This document shows positions 27,368 through 36,459 of a stretch of 64,000 nt of DNA, piece after piece (within the stretch, counting starts at the first letter, position 1; the number at the start of each line of letters is the position of its first letter). A program made the translations under genes and the position numbers. Origin of the DNA: an uncultured Lachnospiraceae bacterium. GTDB taxonomy: Bacteria > Bacillota > Clostridia > Lachnospirales > Lachnospiraceae. The stretch is taken from positions 37,953 to 101,952 of the forward strand of contig CAJUMV010000008.1 in NCBI GenBank assembly GCA_910587715.1. The letters run 5' to 3'. The notes under the pieces are model-generated. The model saw nothing but the letters and a program-made list of their open reading frames with translations. It searched no databases and was not told where the DNA came from.

Positions 27368-28385
27368 AGCCGTTCACCTCCTCCACTGCAAGTCCTCTCT
27401 CCGCAAGATAAGCCTTCATTTCCTCCTGTACTTTCCGCTCGTCGGGGAGACTTAAAATCATCTCGCCTCTGGCGATTCCTTCCACGTTCTTCGTATCTGC
27501 CCGCAGAATGTTAATGGGCTGTCCGAACTTTAATACCATATTCGCAATCACCGGCTCAAAGGAGGAGTTCACGGAAAATACGATACGCACGCAGCATTTC
27601 CCTTTCATTAGCTCCTTCTGGCGGTCTTCCAGTGTGCGGCGGTCCGTGCCGCTGCCCTTCAGAATCAGCTCCTTCGCCTCCGCTGTCTTCGGGTGCGCAA
27701 AAATATCCGCAACGCGCCCCTGCTCCACCAGATGCCCCTCACCGATAATCGCCACATGAGAGCAGATTTCCCGAACCACCGACATTTCATGGGTAATGAT
27801 GACAATGGTAATGCCATACTTTTTATTGATTTCCTTCAAAAGCTGCAGGATGGACTGCGTCGTGCGCGGATCCAGCGCGCTCGTCGCTTCGTCGCAGAGC
27901 AGAATTTTCGGATTCGCTGCCAATGCCCTGGCAATCGCCACCCGCTGCTTCTGCCCGCCGGAAAGCTGGGACGGATACGCCGCCGCCTTATCCGAAAGCT
28001 CCACAATCTCCAAAAGCTCCAGCGCCCGCTCCTTCGCCTCCTTTTTCTTCATGCCGCCAATTACCAGCGGAAAGCAGATATTGTCAATCACATTCTTCTG
28101 CATCAGCAGATTAAAATGCTGGAAAATCATGGAAATATCCCTGCGGATTTCCCGAAGCTGCCGCTCCGTCATCGCACCCAAGTCTTTCCCCTCAATCTCC
28201 ACCGTACCGGACGTAGGACGTTCCAGGTAATTCAGGCACCGCACAAGCGTACTTTTGCCCGCGCCCGACATACCGATAATGCCGTAAATATCACCTGCCT
28301 GAATGGACAATGTAATATTCTGCAGAGCCTCCACCTTCCCGTCATCGGTCTCAAAGGTTTTGCATAAATCCCGCACCTCAATCAT
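27357..28385 (-). CDS. metN: Methionine ABC transporter ATP-binding protein
   Basis: 342 residues. Walker A GMSGAGKST (about 37-45), signature LSGGQKQRVA, Walker B ILLCDEAT and a switch His in VIITHEMSV. The C-terminal 75 residues form the NIL (ferredoxin-like) domain that binds methionine and inhibits transport when the pool is high. It is the first gene of the metNIQ operon behind a consensus promoter. Confidence 0.96.
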   Translation of the reverse strand: MIEVRDLCKTFETDDGKVEALQNITLSIQAGDIYGIIGMSGAGKSTLVRCLNYLERPTSGTVEIEGKDLGAMTERQLREIRRDISMIFQHFNLLMQKNVIDNICFPLVIGGMKKKEAKERALELLEIVELSDKAAAYPSQLSGGQKQRVAIARALAANPKILLCDEATSALDPRTTQSILQLLKEINKKYGITIVIITHEMSVVREICSHVAIIGEGHLVEQGRVADIFAHPKTAEAKELILKGSGTDRRTLEDRQKELMKGKCCVRIVFSVNSSFEPVIANMVLKFGQPINILRADTKNVEGIARGEMILSLPDERKVQEEMKAYLAERGLAVEEVNGYVD

Positions 28386-28427
28386 TTCCGTACTCTCCTC
28401 ATTCTCCTCCCAGTTTTATCCTTGCTC

Positions 28428-28456
28428 ACTATAGTATGAATCAAGTTAAATGTCAA
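28428..28456 (-). promoter_or_regulatory. Sigma-A promoter of metNIQ
   Basis: Minus strand TTGACA (28451-28456), 17 bases, TATAGT (28428-28433), about 43 bases upstream of metN. The short leader leaves no room for an S-box or T-box. Confidence 0.8.
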
Positions 28457-28484
28457 GATTTTGCGAATGGGTGCGTGCTGAACT

Positions 28485-29417
28485 TTAACTGAACAGCGCC
28501 GTAGACAAATACCTATCCCCCGAATCAGGCAAAAGCGCCACAATCACCTTCCCCTTATTTTCCGGACGCTTCGCAAGCTGCGTGGCCGCATAGAGCGCCG
28601 CCCCCGAGGAAATCCCTACCAGCACACCCTCCTGCGTGGCAATCGCCCTGCCAGCCGCAAAAGCATCCTCATTGGAAACCTTGATGATCTCGTTATAAAT
28701 ACCCGTGTCCAGTGTCTGTGGCACGAATCCCGCACCGATTCCCTGAATCTTGTGCGCCCCCGGCTGTCCGCCCGAGAGAACCGGACTGCTCTCCGGCTCC
28801 ACCGCCACCACCTGAATTGCAGGATTCTTTTCCTTTAAATAAGAACCCACGCCCGTGATGGTACCGCCGGTGCCGACACCTGCCACAAAAATGTCCACCT
28901 TTCCGTCCGTATCGTCCCAAATCTCCGGTCCTGTGGTCGCCTTGTGAATCGCCGGATTCGCGGGATTTTCAAACTGCCCCAGAATAATGGAACCCGGCGT
29001 CTGCGCCTGCAGCTCCTGCGCCTTCGCGATAGCGCCCTTCATTCCCTGCGCACCGTCCGTCAGCACCAGCTCGGCGCCGTATGCCTGCAGGAGCTTGCGC
29101 CGCTCCACGCTCATCGTCTCCGGCAGCGTCAGCACCGCCCGATATCCCTTAGCCGCCGCAACGGAAGCCAGCCCGATGCCCGTATTGCCGCTGGTCGGCT
29201 CAATGATCGTGCCGCCGGGCTTCAGCTTCCCTTCCTTCTCCGCCACCTCGATCATATGCAGGGCAATACGGTCCTTCACCGAGCCTGCCGGATTGAAATA
29301 CTCCAGTTTTACCAAAACCGTCGCATCCGTGATACCGTTCTTCTCCTCGTAATGCGTCACCTCCAAAAGTGGTGTATGCCCGATCAGCTCCGATGCACTC
29401 TTCTTAATATTAGCCAT
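28485..29417 (-). CDS. cysK: Cysteine synthase (O-acetylserine sulfhydrylase)
   Basis: About 310 residues. The ATG at 29417 (MANIKKS) is chosen: GGGAGG lies 9 bases upstream, while an ATG at 29426 directly abuts that site. Signature motifs: NPAGSVKDR, whose Lys binds PLP, SGNTGIGLA for substrate binding, and GTGGTITGVG for the phosphate. It makes L-cysteine from O-acetylserine and sulfide. It is next to the methionine transporter but has its own upstream region, so joint sulfur-amino-acid regulation is possible yet not shown. Confidence 0.95.
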   Translation of the reverse strand: MANIKKSASELIGHTPLLEVTHYEEKNGITDATVLVKLEYFNPAGSVKDRIALHMIEVAEKEGKLKPGGTIIEPTSGNTGIGLASVAAAKGYRAVLTLPETMSVERRKLLQAYGAELVLTDGAQGMKGAIAKAQELQAQTPGSIILGQFENPANPAIHKATTGPEIWDDTDGKVDIFVAGVGTGGTITGVGSYLKEKNPAIQVVAVEPESSPVLSGGQPGAHKIQGIGAGFVPQTLDTGIYNEIIKVSNEDAFAAGRAIATQEGVLVGISSGAALYAATQLAKRPENKGKVIVALLPDSGDRYLSTALFS

Positions 29418-29497
29418 TTCCTTCATCCTCCCTTTTCCATGTCAGATCCCGTTTTCCATATTATATATGTCAGATTTGGGATGCTGTATTTGTTTTT

Positions 29498-29514
29498 CAT
29501 ACTTATTTAGTATG
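29498..29514. promoter_or_regulatory. Palindrome upstream of cysK, possible operator
   Basis: CATACT-TATTT-AGTATG is a perfect 6-bp dyad about 80 bases upstream of cysK, in the divergent gap with the glycosyltransferase gene. Its form would suit an Rrf2-type (CymR-like) regulator of cysteine genes; this is inference. Confidence 0.35.
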
Positions 29515-29600
29515 ATTAATATGAATTGATAATACACTATAAAATTTTCCGTGTCAACCATTATTTTCAAAAAGATAAGGATGCTGTCCGAAACGATTTA

Positions 29601-29609
29601 TGGTATACT
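29601..29609 (+). promoter_or_regulatory. Extended -10 promoter of the CgeB-like gene
   Basis: TGG-TATACT, about 58 bases upstream of the ATG at 29667; -35 weak. Confidence 0.45.
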
Positions 29610-29666
29610 CGACACAGACTTATTATAAAATTTTCGCCAGACAGCGACGATTCGGAGAGGAACGCC

Positions 29667-30806
29667 ATGAAAATACTTTTTATCGAATGGGCAAGCTTCG
29701 GCAACGCCGACATGAAGGACGCCTTTGTTAAGGAAGGGCATCAGGTCATCTGTTTTCCTTTTTCCAATAAGGACGCCCGCAGGGACGCCGAGATTGAGTC
29801 CGAACTCACAAAAAAGCTGCGCGAGACGACTCCCGACGCGGTTTTCTCTTTTAATTATTTTCCTCTCGTTTCCAATGTATGTAAGCGCGAGAATCTGCCC
29901 TATCTCTCATGGATTTATGACAGCCCTTATGTCCTGCTCTATTCCTACACTGCCATAAATCCCTGCAATACCATTTATGTATTCGACAAGGCGCTGTGCC
30001 GGGAATTTAACGATGCCGGCATCAAAACCGTCCACTATCTGCCCATGGCGGCAAATACCGAACGGCTGGATGCCTTCGGCTTTCCCGAGCCATTGTACGA
30101 CGTTTCCTTTGTGGGTTCCCTTTATAATGAAGCCCATAATTTCTATGACCGCATGGAGACCCTTTCCGACTACGCAAAGGGCTATCTGGAGGGGCTGATG
30201 CATGCCCAGATGCATGTGCAGGGCTATAATTTTATTCAGGAGTCATTGTCTCCCATTATGGAAGAGTTGTATCAGGCGCTCCCTATGGAACCCAACCCGG
30301 ACGGCGTGGAGACCAGGGAGTATCTTTACGCCCAATATGTCGTTAACCGCAAGCTCACGGGAATGGAGCGGCTGCGCCTGCTGCGTGCCATTACGAAACG
30401 GCACACGCTGGATCTGTTCACCATAGACCCTGCCTTTTCCCTGCCAAACCTGCGCAATCACGGCACGACAGACTACTACGCCGAAATGCCGCTTGTCTTT
30501 AAGAAAAGCCGCATTAATCTGAATATTTCCCTGCGCAGCATCAAAAGCGGCATCCCGCTGCGCGCTTTCGATATCATGGGCGCCGGCGGTTTTCTGTTAA
30601 GTAATTACCAGGAAGACTTCCTCGAAAACTTTACCCCCGGGGTAGACTTTGAGTACTATGAGAGCGAAAGCGATTTGCTGCAGAAGCTCGATTACTATTT
30701 GTCCCACGAGGAGGAAAGAGCGGCTATCGCAAAAAACGGTCACGATAAGGTAGCCTCTGCGCATACCTACCGTGACCGCGTAAAAGAGATGCTTTCCGGT
30801 TTATAA
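29667..30806 (+). CDS. CgeB-like glycosyltransferase (DUF3880 / Glyco_trans_1_2)
   Basis: 379 residues from the ATG at 29667, preceded by GGAGAGG. The N-terminal domain (about 1-190; FSFNYFPLVSNVCKRENLPYLSWIYDSP) and the C-terminal GT-B domain (INLNISLRSIKSGIPLRAFDIMGAGGFLLSNY) match proteins related to spore maturation CgeB and peptidoglycan/flagellin glycan transferases. The C-terminal block LSHEEERAAIAKNGHDKV is typical. It is a paralogue of the gene at 45148-46326, which sits among flagellar genes, so both probably build flagellin glycan. It is cytoplasmic, with no signal peptide. Confidence 0.8.
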   Translation: MKILFIEWASFGNADMKDAFVKEGHQVICFPFSNKDARRDAEIESELTKKLRETTPDAVFSFNYFPLVSNVCKRENLPYLSWIYDSPYVLLYSYTAINPCNTIYVFDKALCREFNDAGIKTVHYLPMAANTERLDAFGFPEPLYDVSFVGSLYNEAHNFYDRMETLSDYAKGYLEGLMHAQMHVQGYNFIQESLSPIMEELYQALPMEPNPDGVETREYLYAQYVVNRKLTGMERLRLLRAITKRHTLDLFTIDPAFSLPNLRNHGTTDYYAEMPLVFKKSRINLNISLRSIKSGIPLRAFDIMGAGGFLLSNYQEDFLENFTPGVDFEYYESESDLLQKLDYYLSHEEERAAIAKNGHDKVASAHTYRDRVKEMLSGL

Positions 30807-30814
30807 ATCCCCCG

Positions 30815-31729
30815 TCAAGACTTATTTCTTTCATACTTTTTCGCCGGATTTCCAACTACCGTCACCCCCGGCTCCACACTCTTTGTCACAACGGCGCCCA
30901 TGCCGATAAAACCGTCTGCTCCCACCGACACCCGGTTACGAATCGCTGCATTTAAACCACAGTATGCACGCTCTCCGATTTGGTCAAATCCTCCGACAAT
31001 GGCCCCCGCTGTCAGTTCCGCATTTTTCTGAATATGCACATCATGTCCAATATGTATCAGGACATCCAGTTTCACATAATCCCCTATCACTGTATCCCCG
31101 CTGCTGCCGACAGATATGTTATCGCCCACGCCTACTTCCACAAAATTGCCAATCACGACCCTGCCCATAGAAGGAATCCGAAGTTTATTTCCCTCTTCGT
31201 CCTCACACATGGTAAAACCCGGCGACCCAATCACCGCATGCGCATTGCACACGAAGTCATCTCCAATCACTGCGTTTTTAATGACAGCACCTGCGCCGAT
31301 AAAAGCATTTTTCCCAATCACTACATCATGTCCAATCAAAGCCGTCGGCTCAATATGCGCATTCTCCCCAATCCGCACATTTTCTCCCAGATAATATCCT
31401 TCCTCCGTACGTATATATTTTTTGCTCCGTTCTTCCCGCTCCCGCTGCCTTGCAAGCTGCTCTGCAAATCTCACATAAGCAAGCTGTGGATTATCGGAAA
31501 ACATAAAACAGTTTTTCTCCCGAAAAGCCGGGGCAACCACTATTCCTTCCTCAGCGAACACAAGACAGCACGCAAGACCTTTCATATTTTCCAACAAATG
31601 GGCAACCTTTTTCGTCACATACATAGCAGTATGTGCACGCGGATTTCCAATGTAGGAAACTCCTCCCACCGTAAAATTGTACCGATTATCTAATTCCCTT
31701 ACATTGTATTCCACAAACTTTTCCCCCAT
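30815..31729 (-). CDS. LpxD-like left-handed beta-helix sugar acyltransferase
   Basis: 304 residues. The N-terminal 100 residues resemble the LpxD nucleotide-sugar-binding domain. From about residue 115 there are many hexapeptide repeats ([LIV]-G-x4) such as IGENAHIEPTALIGHDVVIG and VGADGFIGMGAVV, with the catalytic-type His in HIGHDVHI. Such enzymes N- or O-acylate UDP-amino sugars using acyl-CoA or acyl-ACP. A Gram-positive organism has no lipid A, so a sugar for flagellin or cell-surface glycan is the likelier substrate. It is 27 bases downstream of the oxidoreductase gene and probably in its operon; it ends 9 bases from the convergent CgeB-like gene. Confidence 0.78.
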   Translation of the reverse strand: MGEKFVEYNVRELDNRYNFTVGGVSYIGNPRAHTAMYVTKKVAHLLENMKGLACCLVFAEEGIVVAPAFREKNCFMFSDNPQLAYVRFAEQLARQREREERSKKYIRTEEGYYLGENVRIGENAHIEPTALIGHDVVIGKNAFIGAGAVIKNAVIGDDFVCNAHAVIGSPGFTMCEDEEGNKLRIPSMGRVVIGNFVEVGVGDNISVGSSGDTVIGDYVKLDVLIHIGHDVHIQKNAELTAGAIVGGFDQIGERAYCGLNAAIRNRVSVGADGFIGMGAVVTKSVEPGVTVVGNPAKKYERNKS

Positions 31730-31755
31730 ATCTCATCATCCAGCTTGAAAGATAT

Positions 31756-32829
31756 CTACGAAAACCTTCCCGCAAAATCCATCGTCGCGCATTCTTCCAG
31801 CGGGAACTTCACACGGCAACCCTCCGCTGCGGATTTGTAGATCGCCAGCACAAGCTCTAACGCCCGCTTTCCGTCCATAGCAGTGACATAAGGCTGCCTG
31901 TCCTGCGTAATGGCGTTAATCATGTCCGCGTACAGCGGTGTATGCCCGTAGCCGTACACATTCGGCGGATTCTCATGGAATTTCGCCTTCACCTCCTCGG
32001 GATTGTCCAGAAGGTCAGAAAACCGCCACTCTTCTATCACATTGACAGACTGTCCGCCCGCCTTTACCGTTCCCTTTTCGCCGAAGAGATACAACGTTTC
32101 TTCCAGATTGCTGGGATAGACATCGGTCGTCCCCTCTACGATGCCGTAGCTGCCGTTCTTAAACTTAATCAGGGCAATGCCCATATCTTCCGCCTCGATG
32201 TAATCATGGTTGAGCCGGTCCGTCATGCCCACCACTTCATCAATCTCGCCGCCCATCATCCAGCGCAGCAGATCGATGTTGTGAATACATTGGTTCATCA
32301 GCGCGCCGCCGTCCTGCTCCCACGTCCCGCGCCAGGACGCCCTGTCGTAGTATTCATGGTTCCGGCACCACCTGATATGGGCTGTTCCGTAAAACAATCT
32401 CCCGAAACGATTCATATCGATGGCTTCCCGTATGATCTGCACCGATTTATTAAAGCGGTTCTGATGGCACGCACACACCTTCACATGATGCGTGATTGCC
32501 GCCCCAATGATCGCGTCGGCGTCCGCAAGGGAAAGCGCAATCGGTTTTTCAATGATACAGTTGCAGCCATGCTCGATACAAAACAGCGCAATCTTCGCAT
32601 GCTTACCGCTCTCCGTGCAGATTGCCACCAGCTCAGGCTTCTCCGTTTCCACCATTTCCCGATAGTCGCTATACCGCCTGACACTTTCACCCAGCTTAAA
32701 TTTCCGTACTTTATCCTCCATGCAGGACGGATCGATGTCACAGACCGCCACCAGTTCCAGTTTATTATTTTGTGCCGCCGCAATATGATTCGGCGAAATG
32801 CGGCCGCAGCCGATCAATGCATATTTCAT
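31756..32829 (-). CDS. Gfo/Idh/MocA-family sugar oxidoreductase
   Basis: 357 residues. The Rossmann NAD(P)-binding start is ALIGCGRISPNH, followed by the catalytic-type EKPIALS motif and a C-terminal domain with NQCIHNIDLLRWMMG, whose H-x2-D pattern (His and Asp) is typical of the family. Members of this type (WlbA-like) oxidise UDP-sugars such as UDP-GlcNAcA at C3 before amination and acylation. The downstream LpxD-like acyltransferase fits such a pathway for an acylated amino sugar, perhaps used on flagellin. The precise substrate is not fixed by sequence. Confidence 0.86.
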   Translation of the reverse strand: MKYALIGCGRISPNHIAAAQNNKLELVAVCDIDPSCMEDKVRKFKLGESVRRYSDYREMVETEKPELVAICTESGKHAKIALFCIEHGCNCIIEKPIALSLADADAIIGAAITHHVKVCACHQNRFNKSVQIIREAIDMNRFGRLFYGTAHIRWCRNHEYYDRASWRGTWEQDGGALMNQCIHNIDLLRWMMGGEIDEVVGMTDRLNHDYIEAEDMGIALIKFKNGSYGIVEGTTDVYPSNLEETLYLFGEKGTVKAGGQSVNVIEEWRFSDLLDNPEEVKAKFHENPPNVYGYGHTPLYADMINAITQDRQPYVTAMDGKRALELVLAIYKSAAEGCRVKFPLEECATMDFAGRFS

Positions 32830-32946
32830 TCGTTTTCTCCTCTATTTCGTCCAAGACGCCGGTGACATTTCCTGTACACGCTTTTCGCCGGTCGTCGCCT
32901 GTCTCTACCTAGTGTACCACAAAACCGTGCCGATTGCTCCAAAAAT

Positions 32947-32975
32947 TTGCCTGTTGTCCGTAAATATGCTAAGAT
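32947..32975 (+). promoter_or_regulatory. Likely sigma-A promoter of the GT2-TPR array
   Basis: TTGCCT (32947-32952), 17 bases, TAAGAT (32970-32975), 36 bases upstream of the first glycosyltransferase gene. The opposite strand carries TGG-TACACT near 32918-32926 facing the oxidoreductase gene. Confidence 0.5.
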
Positions 32976-33010
32976 AAATTTATTATGGTACGATTATAAA
33001 GGAGTTTCCC

Positions 33011-34072
33011 ATGCATCCCATATCTGTATGCATTATTGCCAAAAATGAAGAGGCGCGGATTGAACAGTGCCTGAAGTCCATCAAACCCTGCGGTTTTGAG
33101 ATTGTGGTTGTGGACACAGGCTCTACGGACAGGACAAAAGAAATTGCCGCCGGATACGCAGATAAAGTGCTCGATTTTGCGTGGTGCGACGATTTCTCCG
33201 CCGCCAGAAACTTCTCCCTGCGGGAGGCGTCAAACAACTGGATTTTTATGATAGACTGCGACGAGACCGTAAAGGAAATTGATGTGGAGGAGCTGAATTA
33301 TTTCCGCAAGCATCTGTCAGATAAAGTCGGAAGCGTCTCCCGGGAGAATCTGGTGACGGAAAACGGCGTACTGACACTGAATAATATAGATTACACAGAA
33401 CGTTTTTTTAATAAGAAGCTTTATCACTATACGGGCCTGATTCATGAGCAGCTCACACCCATCAGGGGAAGCGAGATTCCCGCGATGCTGCTTCACACGA
33501 CCCTGCGTCATACCGGCTACGACATGACCCCCGAAGAGCGGGAAGCCAAATACAGGCGCAATTTCACCCTGCTCGAAAAACAGGTCGAAACAGACCCCGA
33601 AAATCCTTACCTCTACTATCAGCTCGGAAAGACCTGCGAGATTTTGGAAGATTTTGCCCGCGCCTGCACTTACTATGACAAAGGGCTTACTTTCGACTTA
33701 GACCCGGAGCTCGCCTATGTACAGGCTATGGTCGTCTCCTACGGCAATGCGCTGCTGCGTTCGGGGCAGGCGGAAACGGCGCTCGGGTTTGAGGGCATTT
33801 ACGATGATTTTTCTTCCGTTACGGACTTTGTCTATCTGATGGGAAATATTTACAACGAAAACGATATGCCCGAACAGGCTCTCGAACAGTACCAAAAAGC
33901 ACTGCAGATGCCGGAAGGCAGACAAAGCGGCGCGAACTCCTTCCTGCCCCTGTACCAGTGCGGGCTGATTTTTGAGTTGTCCGGGGATAGGGACACCGCC
34001 CGCGCGCTCTACGGACAGTGCGGGGACTTTGCCCCGGCTGTGCAGCGGCTGGCGGCGCTGGAAATATCGTGA
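33011..34072 (+). CDS. GT2 glycosyltransferase with TPR repeats (paralogue 1 of 4)
   Basis: 353 residues, AAGGAG upstream. The N-terminal GT-A domain starts PISVCIIAKNEE and contains VVDTGSTDRTKEIA, then DDFSAARNFSL and MIDCDE, the metal-binding DxD-like motif. After about residue 190 come TPR-like helical repeats (DPENPYLYYQLGKTCEILEDFARACTYY; EQALEQYQKAL). This architecture is common beside flagellin genes in Lachnospiraceae and in glycopeptide (SunS-like) transferases; the TPR part probably holds the protein acceptor. First of four tandem paralogues ending just before flagellin, so flagellin glycosylation is the likely role. Confidence 0.88.
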   Translation: MHPISVCIIAKNEEARIEQCLKSIKPCGFEIVVVDTGSTDRTKEIAAGYADKVLDFAWCDDFSAARNFSLREASNNWIFMIDCDETVKEIDVEELNYFRKHLSDKVGSVSRENLVTENGVLTLNNIDYTERFFNKKLYHYTGLIHEQLTPIRGSEIPAMLLHTTLRHTGYDMTPEEREAKYRRNFTLLEKQVETDPENPYLYYQLGKTCEILEDFARACTYYDKGLTFDLDPELAYVQAMVVSYGNALLRSGQAETALGFEGIYDDFSSVTDFVYLMGNIYNENDMPEQALEQYQKALQMPEGRQSGANSFLPLYQCGLIFELSGDRDTARALYGQCGDFAPAVQRLAALEIS

Positions 34073-34157
34073 AACCGTCTTTTATTGCCGGCTTTTAGTT
34101 TACATAAGTTTTCTGCATTTGTTACATGATTCGTACAGAAAAACGAGGACAATGATT

Positions 34158-35237
34158 ATGATTCCGATTTCAGTCTGTATTATCGGCAAAGATGAAGAAC
34201 AGCATATTGAAAAGTGCCTGTCGCCCCTCGCGCCTTTTCCGTTTGAGCTTGTCTATGTGGATACCGGTTCCACAGACCGCACGAAAGAGCTTGCCGCGAA
34301 GCATGGCGCTAACATCTATGATTTTGCATGGATTGACGACTTCTCCGCCGCCAGAAATTTTGCGCTGGAAAAAGCGTCTCACGAATATGTGCTTTTTCTG
34401 GATTGTGACGAATACCTTTCCGCACTGGATACGGACGCCCTCTACCATGCCGTTAACGCCTGTCCTATAGGCGTCGGACTGCTTCTTCGAAACAATTACT
34501 TCGAGGCAAACGGCACGCCGACAAACTATCCCGACCGGGTGGACCGTCTCTTTTCCAGAAAACGCTTTCATTACACAGGCAGCATCCATGAACAGGTGGT
34601 AACGCGTGACGGAAACAGTCCGCTCTACGAACGGTATGAGATTCCGCTTACCGTGGAACATATGGGCTATAACGGCGGACAGGAAGCTATGCGTGAAAAA
34701 GCTGAGCGCAACAACAAGCTGCTTTTCCGTGAACTGGAAAAAAATCCGCAGGACGCTTACCTGTACTTTCAAATCGGACAGTCCTACAACGGCATCCGGG
34801 ATTATGAAAATGCCTACCTGTATTATAAAAAATCTTTTTCCCTGCCCTTCCATCCTGAAGAAGCATGGGTGCAGATTATGGCGACCGCTTTTTTAAACGC
34901 GATGAACCACACGAACCGTTCCCGGGAAGCAGTCCGTTTTTTCGAGCCAATCTACACCTATTTTGAAAATGATGCCAACTTCTACTGCAGTATGGGCAAC
35001 GCCTACTTAAATCTCAATCCGCCTAAGCCTTTAAACGCTATGGCTGAGTACCTGAAAGCGCTGCAGTGCCCAAATGCCAGAGAAGAAGGCGCGAACACAT
35101 TTATCCCCTACTACAATATCGGGCTGGTAAACGAGATGCTTGGGAAACCGGAATCCGCCCTCACGTTCTATCAGAGGGCTGCCGAGCTGGGTTTTGCACC
35201 TGCCAGAGAACGGCTGTCTGACCTGAAAATCCCTTGA
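34158..35237 (+). CDS. GT2 glycosyltransferase with TPR repeats (paralogue 2 of 4)
   Basis: 359 residues from the ATG at 34158, chosen because the protein then begins MIPISVCIIGK like its neighbours and GAGG lies 9 bases upstream; another ATG lies 6 bases before it. GT-A motifs: YVDTGSTDRTKELA, DDFSAARNFAL, FLDCDEYLSALD, and DRLFSRKRFHYTGSIHEQV in the acceptor-side loop. TPR-like repeats fill the C-terminal half (KNPQDAYLYFQIGQSYNGI). The gap to the previous gene (85 bases) holds no clear terminator, so one transcript is likely. Confidence 0.88.
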   Translation: MIPISVCIIGKDEEQHIEKCLSPLAPFPFELVYVDTGSTDRTKELAAKHGANIYDFAWIDDFSAARNFALEKASHEYVLFLDCDEYLSALDTDALYHAVNACPIGVGLLLRNNYFEANGTPTNYPDRVDRLFSRKRFHYTGSIHEQVVTRDGNSPLYERYEIPLTVEHMGYNGGQEAMREKAERNNKLLFRELEKNPQDAYLYFQIGQSYNGIRDYENAYLYYKKSFSLPFHPEEAWVQIMATAFLNAMNHTNRSREAVRFFEPIYTYFENDANFYCSMGNAYLNLNPPKPLNAMAEYLKALQCPNAREEGANTFIPYYNIGLVNEMLGKPESALTFYQRAAELGFAPARERLSDLKIP

Positions 35238-35318
35238 ACCCGTATCAGATAGCCGTCGCATGGTTGACATAATATTTAAATTTAGCGCTGAAACCGCGCA
35301 GAAACGAGGAGGAACCAC

Positions 35319-36416
35319 ATGATTCCGATTTCAGTATGTATCATAGGAAAAAACGAGGAAAAGAATATCGAGAAATGTCTGGAGCCGCTCACCCACTATC
35401 CCTTTGAAATCATCTACGTGGATACGGGTTCCACGGACCGCACCAAAGAACTGGCGGCAAAGTACACCGACAAAATTTATGATTTTGAGTGGATCGGCGA
35501 TTTTTCCGCAGCCAGAAACTTCTCTCTGAGCAAGGCAAGCCATAACTATGTGCTGGTCATAGACTGCGACGAATACCTGACCGATTTGGATCTGGACGGG
35601 CTGAGTGAAGCGATTGAAACACATCCCCGCGGAAGCGTAGGCATGATTTTGCGAAAGAGCTTCTCCGACTCCCACTATAGAAAAGACTATTCGCTGGAAC
35701 GGGTGGATCGTCTTTTCCACAAACGCAATTTCCACTATATCTATCTGATTCACGAGCAGGTGGCAGACATCAAGACCGGTCGTACCGATTACGAGCGCTA
35801 CGACATACCCGTAGAAGTGGATCATGTGGGCTATGTGGGCACCGACGACGAGAAACGCATCAAAGTAGATCGCAACAACGCTCTCCTCTTCAAAGAAATG
35901 GAACGCGACCCCGACGAGCCCTACTTTCCCTTTCAGGTGGCGCAGTCCTACAACTTGATCGACGACTATGAAAACGCCTACATCTATTATAAAAAGGCGT
36001 TTGATCTGCCTCTGCTTCTGGAAAATGAGTGGGTGCATGTGATGGCAAATAACTTTATCAACGTGATGGTGCAGACCGGAAGAGCCGAGGAAGCTTTGGC
36101 GCTCTACACCCCGGTTTATGAAGACTACGCACACAGCCAGCAGTTCCTGTGCAGCTTTGGCGCCCTCTATCTGAATCAAAATCCACCCCAGCCGCTAAAG
36201 GCGATGATGGAATTTGTGAAAGCGTTGCAGTGCACTCCCGAATCAGAAGCGGACGATTACAGCGGCATGGCGCTTTTCAGCATGGGCTATGCGAACGAAC
36301 TATTGGGGAATCTTCCCGCAGCCGCCTCCTTTTTAGAAAAATCAGCCGAAAAAGGCTATCCTCTGGCTCTGGAAAAAATAAAAGCACTGGAAGAACTCAA
36401 ACGCCAGGGAAACTGA
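35319..36416 (+). CDS. GT2 glycosyltransferase with TPR repeats (paralogue 3 of 4)
   Basis: 365 residues, strong site GAGGAGG before the ATG. GT-A motifs YVDTGSTDRTKELAAKY, GDFSAARNFSL and VIDCDEYLTDLD; acceptor loop DRLFHKRNFHYIYLIHEQV; C-terminal TPR-like repeats. It is closest in sequence to paralogue 2. Differences in the acceptor loop suggest a distinct sugar acceptor, in line with stepwise building of an oligosaccharide. Confidence 0.88.
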   Translation: MIPISVCIIGKNEEKNIEKCLEPLTHYPFEIIYVDTGSTDRTKELAAKYTDKIYDFEWIGDFSAARNFSLSKASHNYVLVIDCDEYLTDLDLDGLSEAIETHPRGSVGMILRKSFSDSHYRKDYSLERVDRLFHKRNFHYIYLIHEQVADIKTGRTDYERYDIPVEVDHVGYVGTDDEKRIKVDRNNALLFKEMERDPDEPYFPFQVAQSYNLIDDYENAYIYYKKAFDLPLLLENEWVHVMANNFINVMVQTGRAEEALALYTPVYEDYAHSQQFLCSFGALYLNQNPPQPLKAMMEFVKALQCTPESEADDYSGMALFSMGYANELLGNLPAAASFLEKSAEKGYPLALEKIKALEELKRQGN

Positions 36417-36459
36417 ATCACCAGAAAACAAAAACAAGGAAGCGCAGGGGAAAGAACGT

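Noticed and set aside
28386..28484. S-box or T-box riboswitch before metN
   Set aside because: The leader from the promoter to metN is only about 40 bases and shows no conserved riboswitch core.
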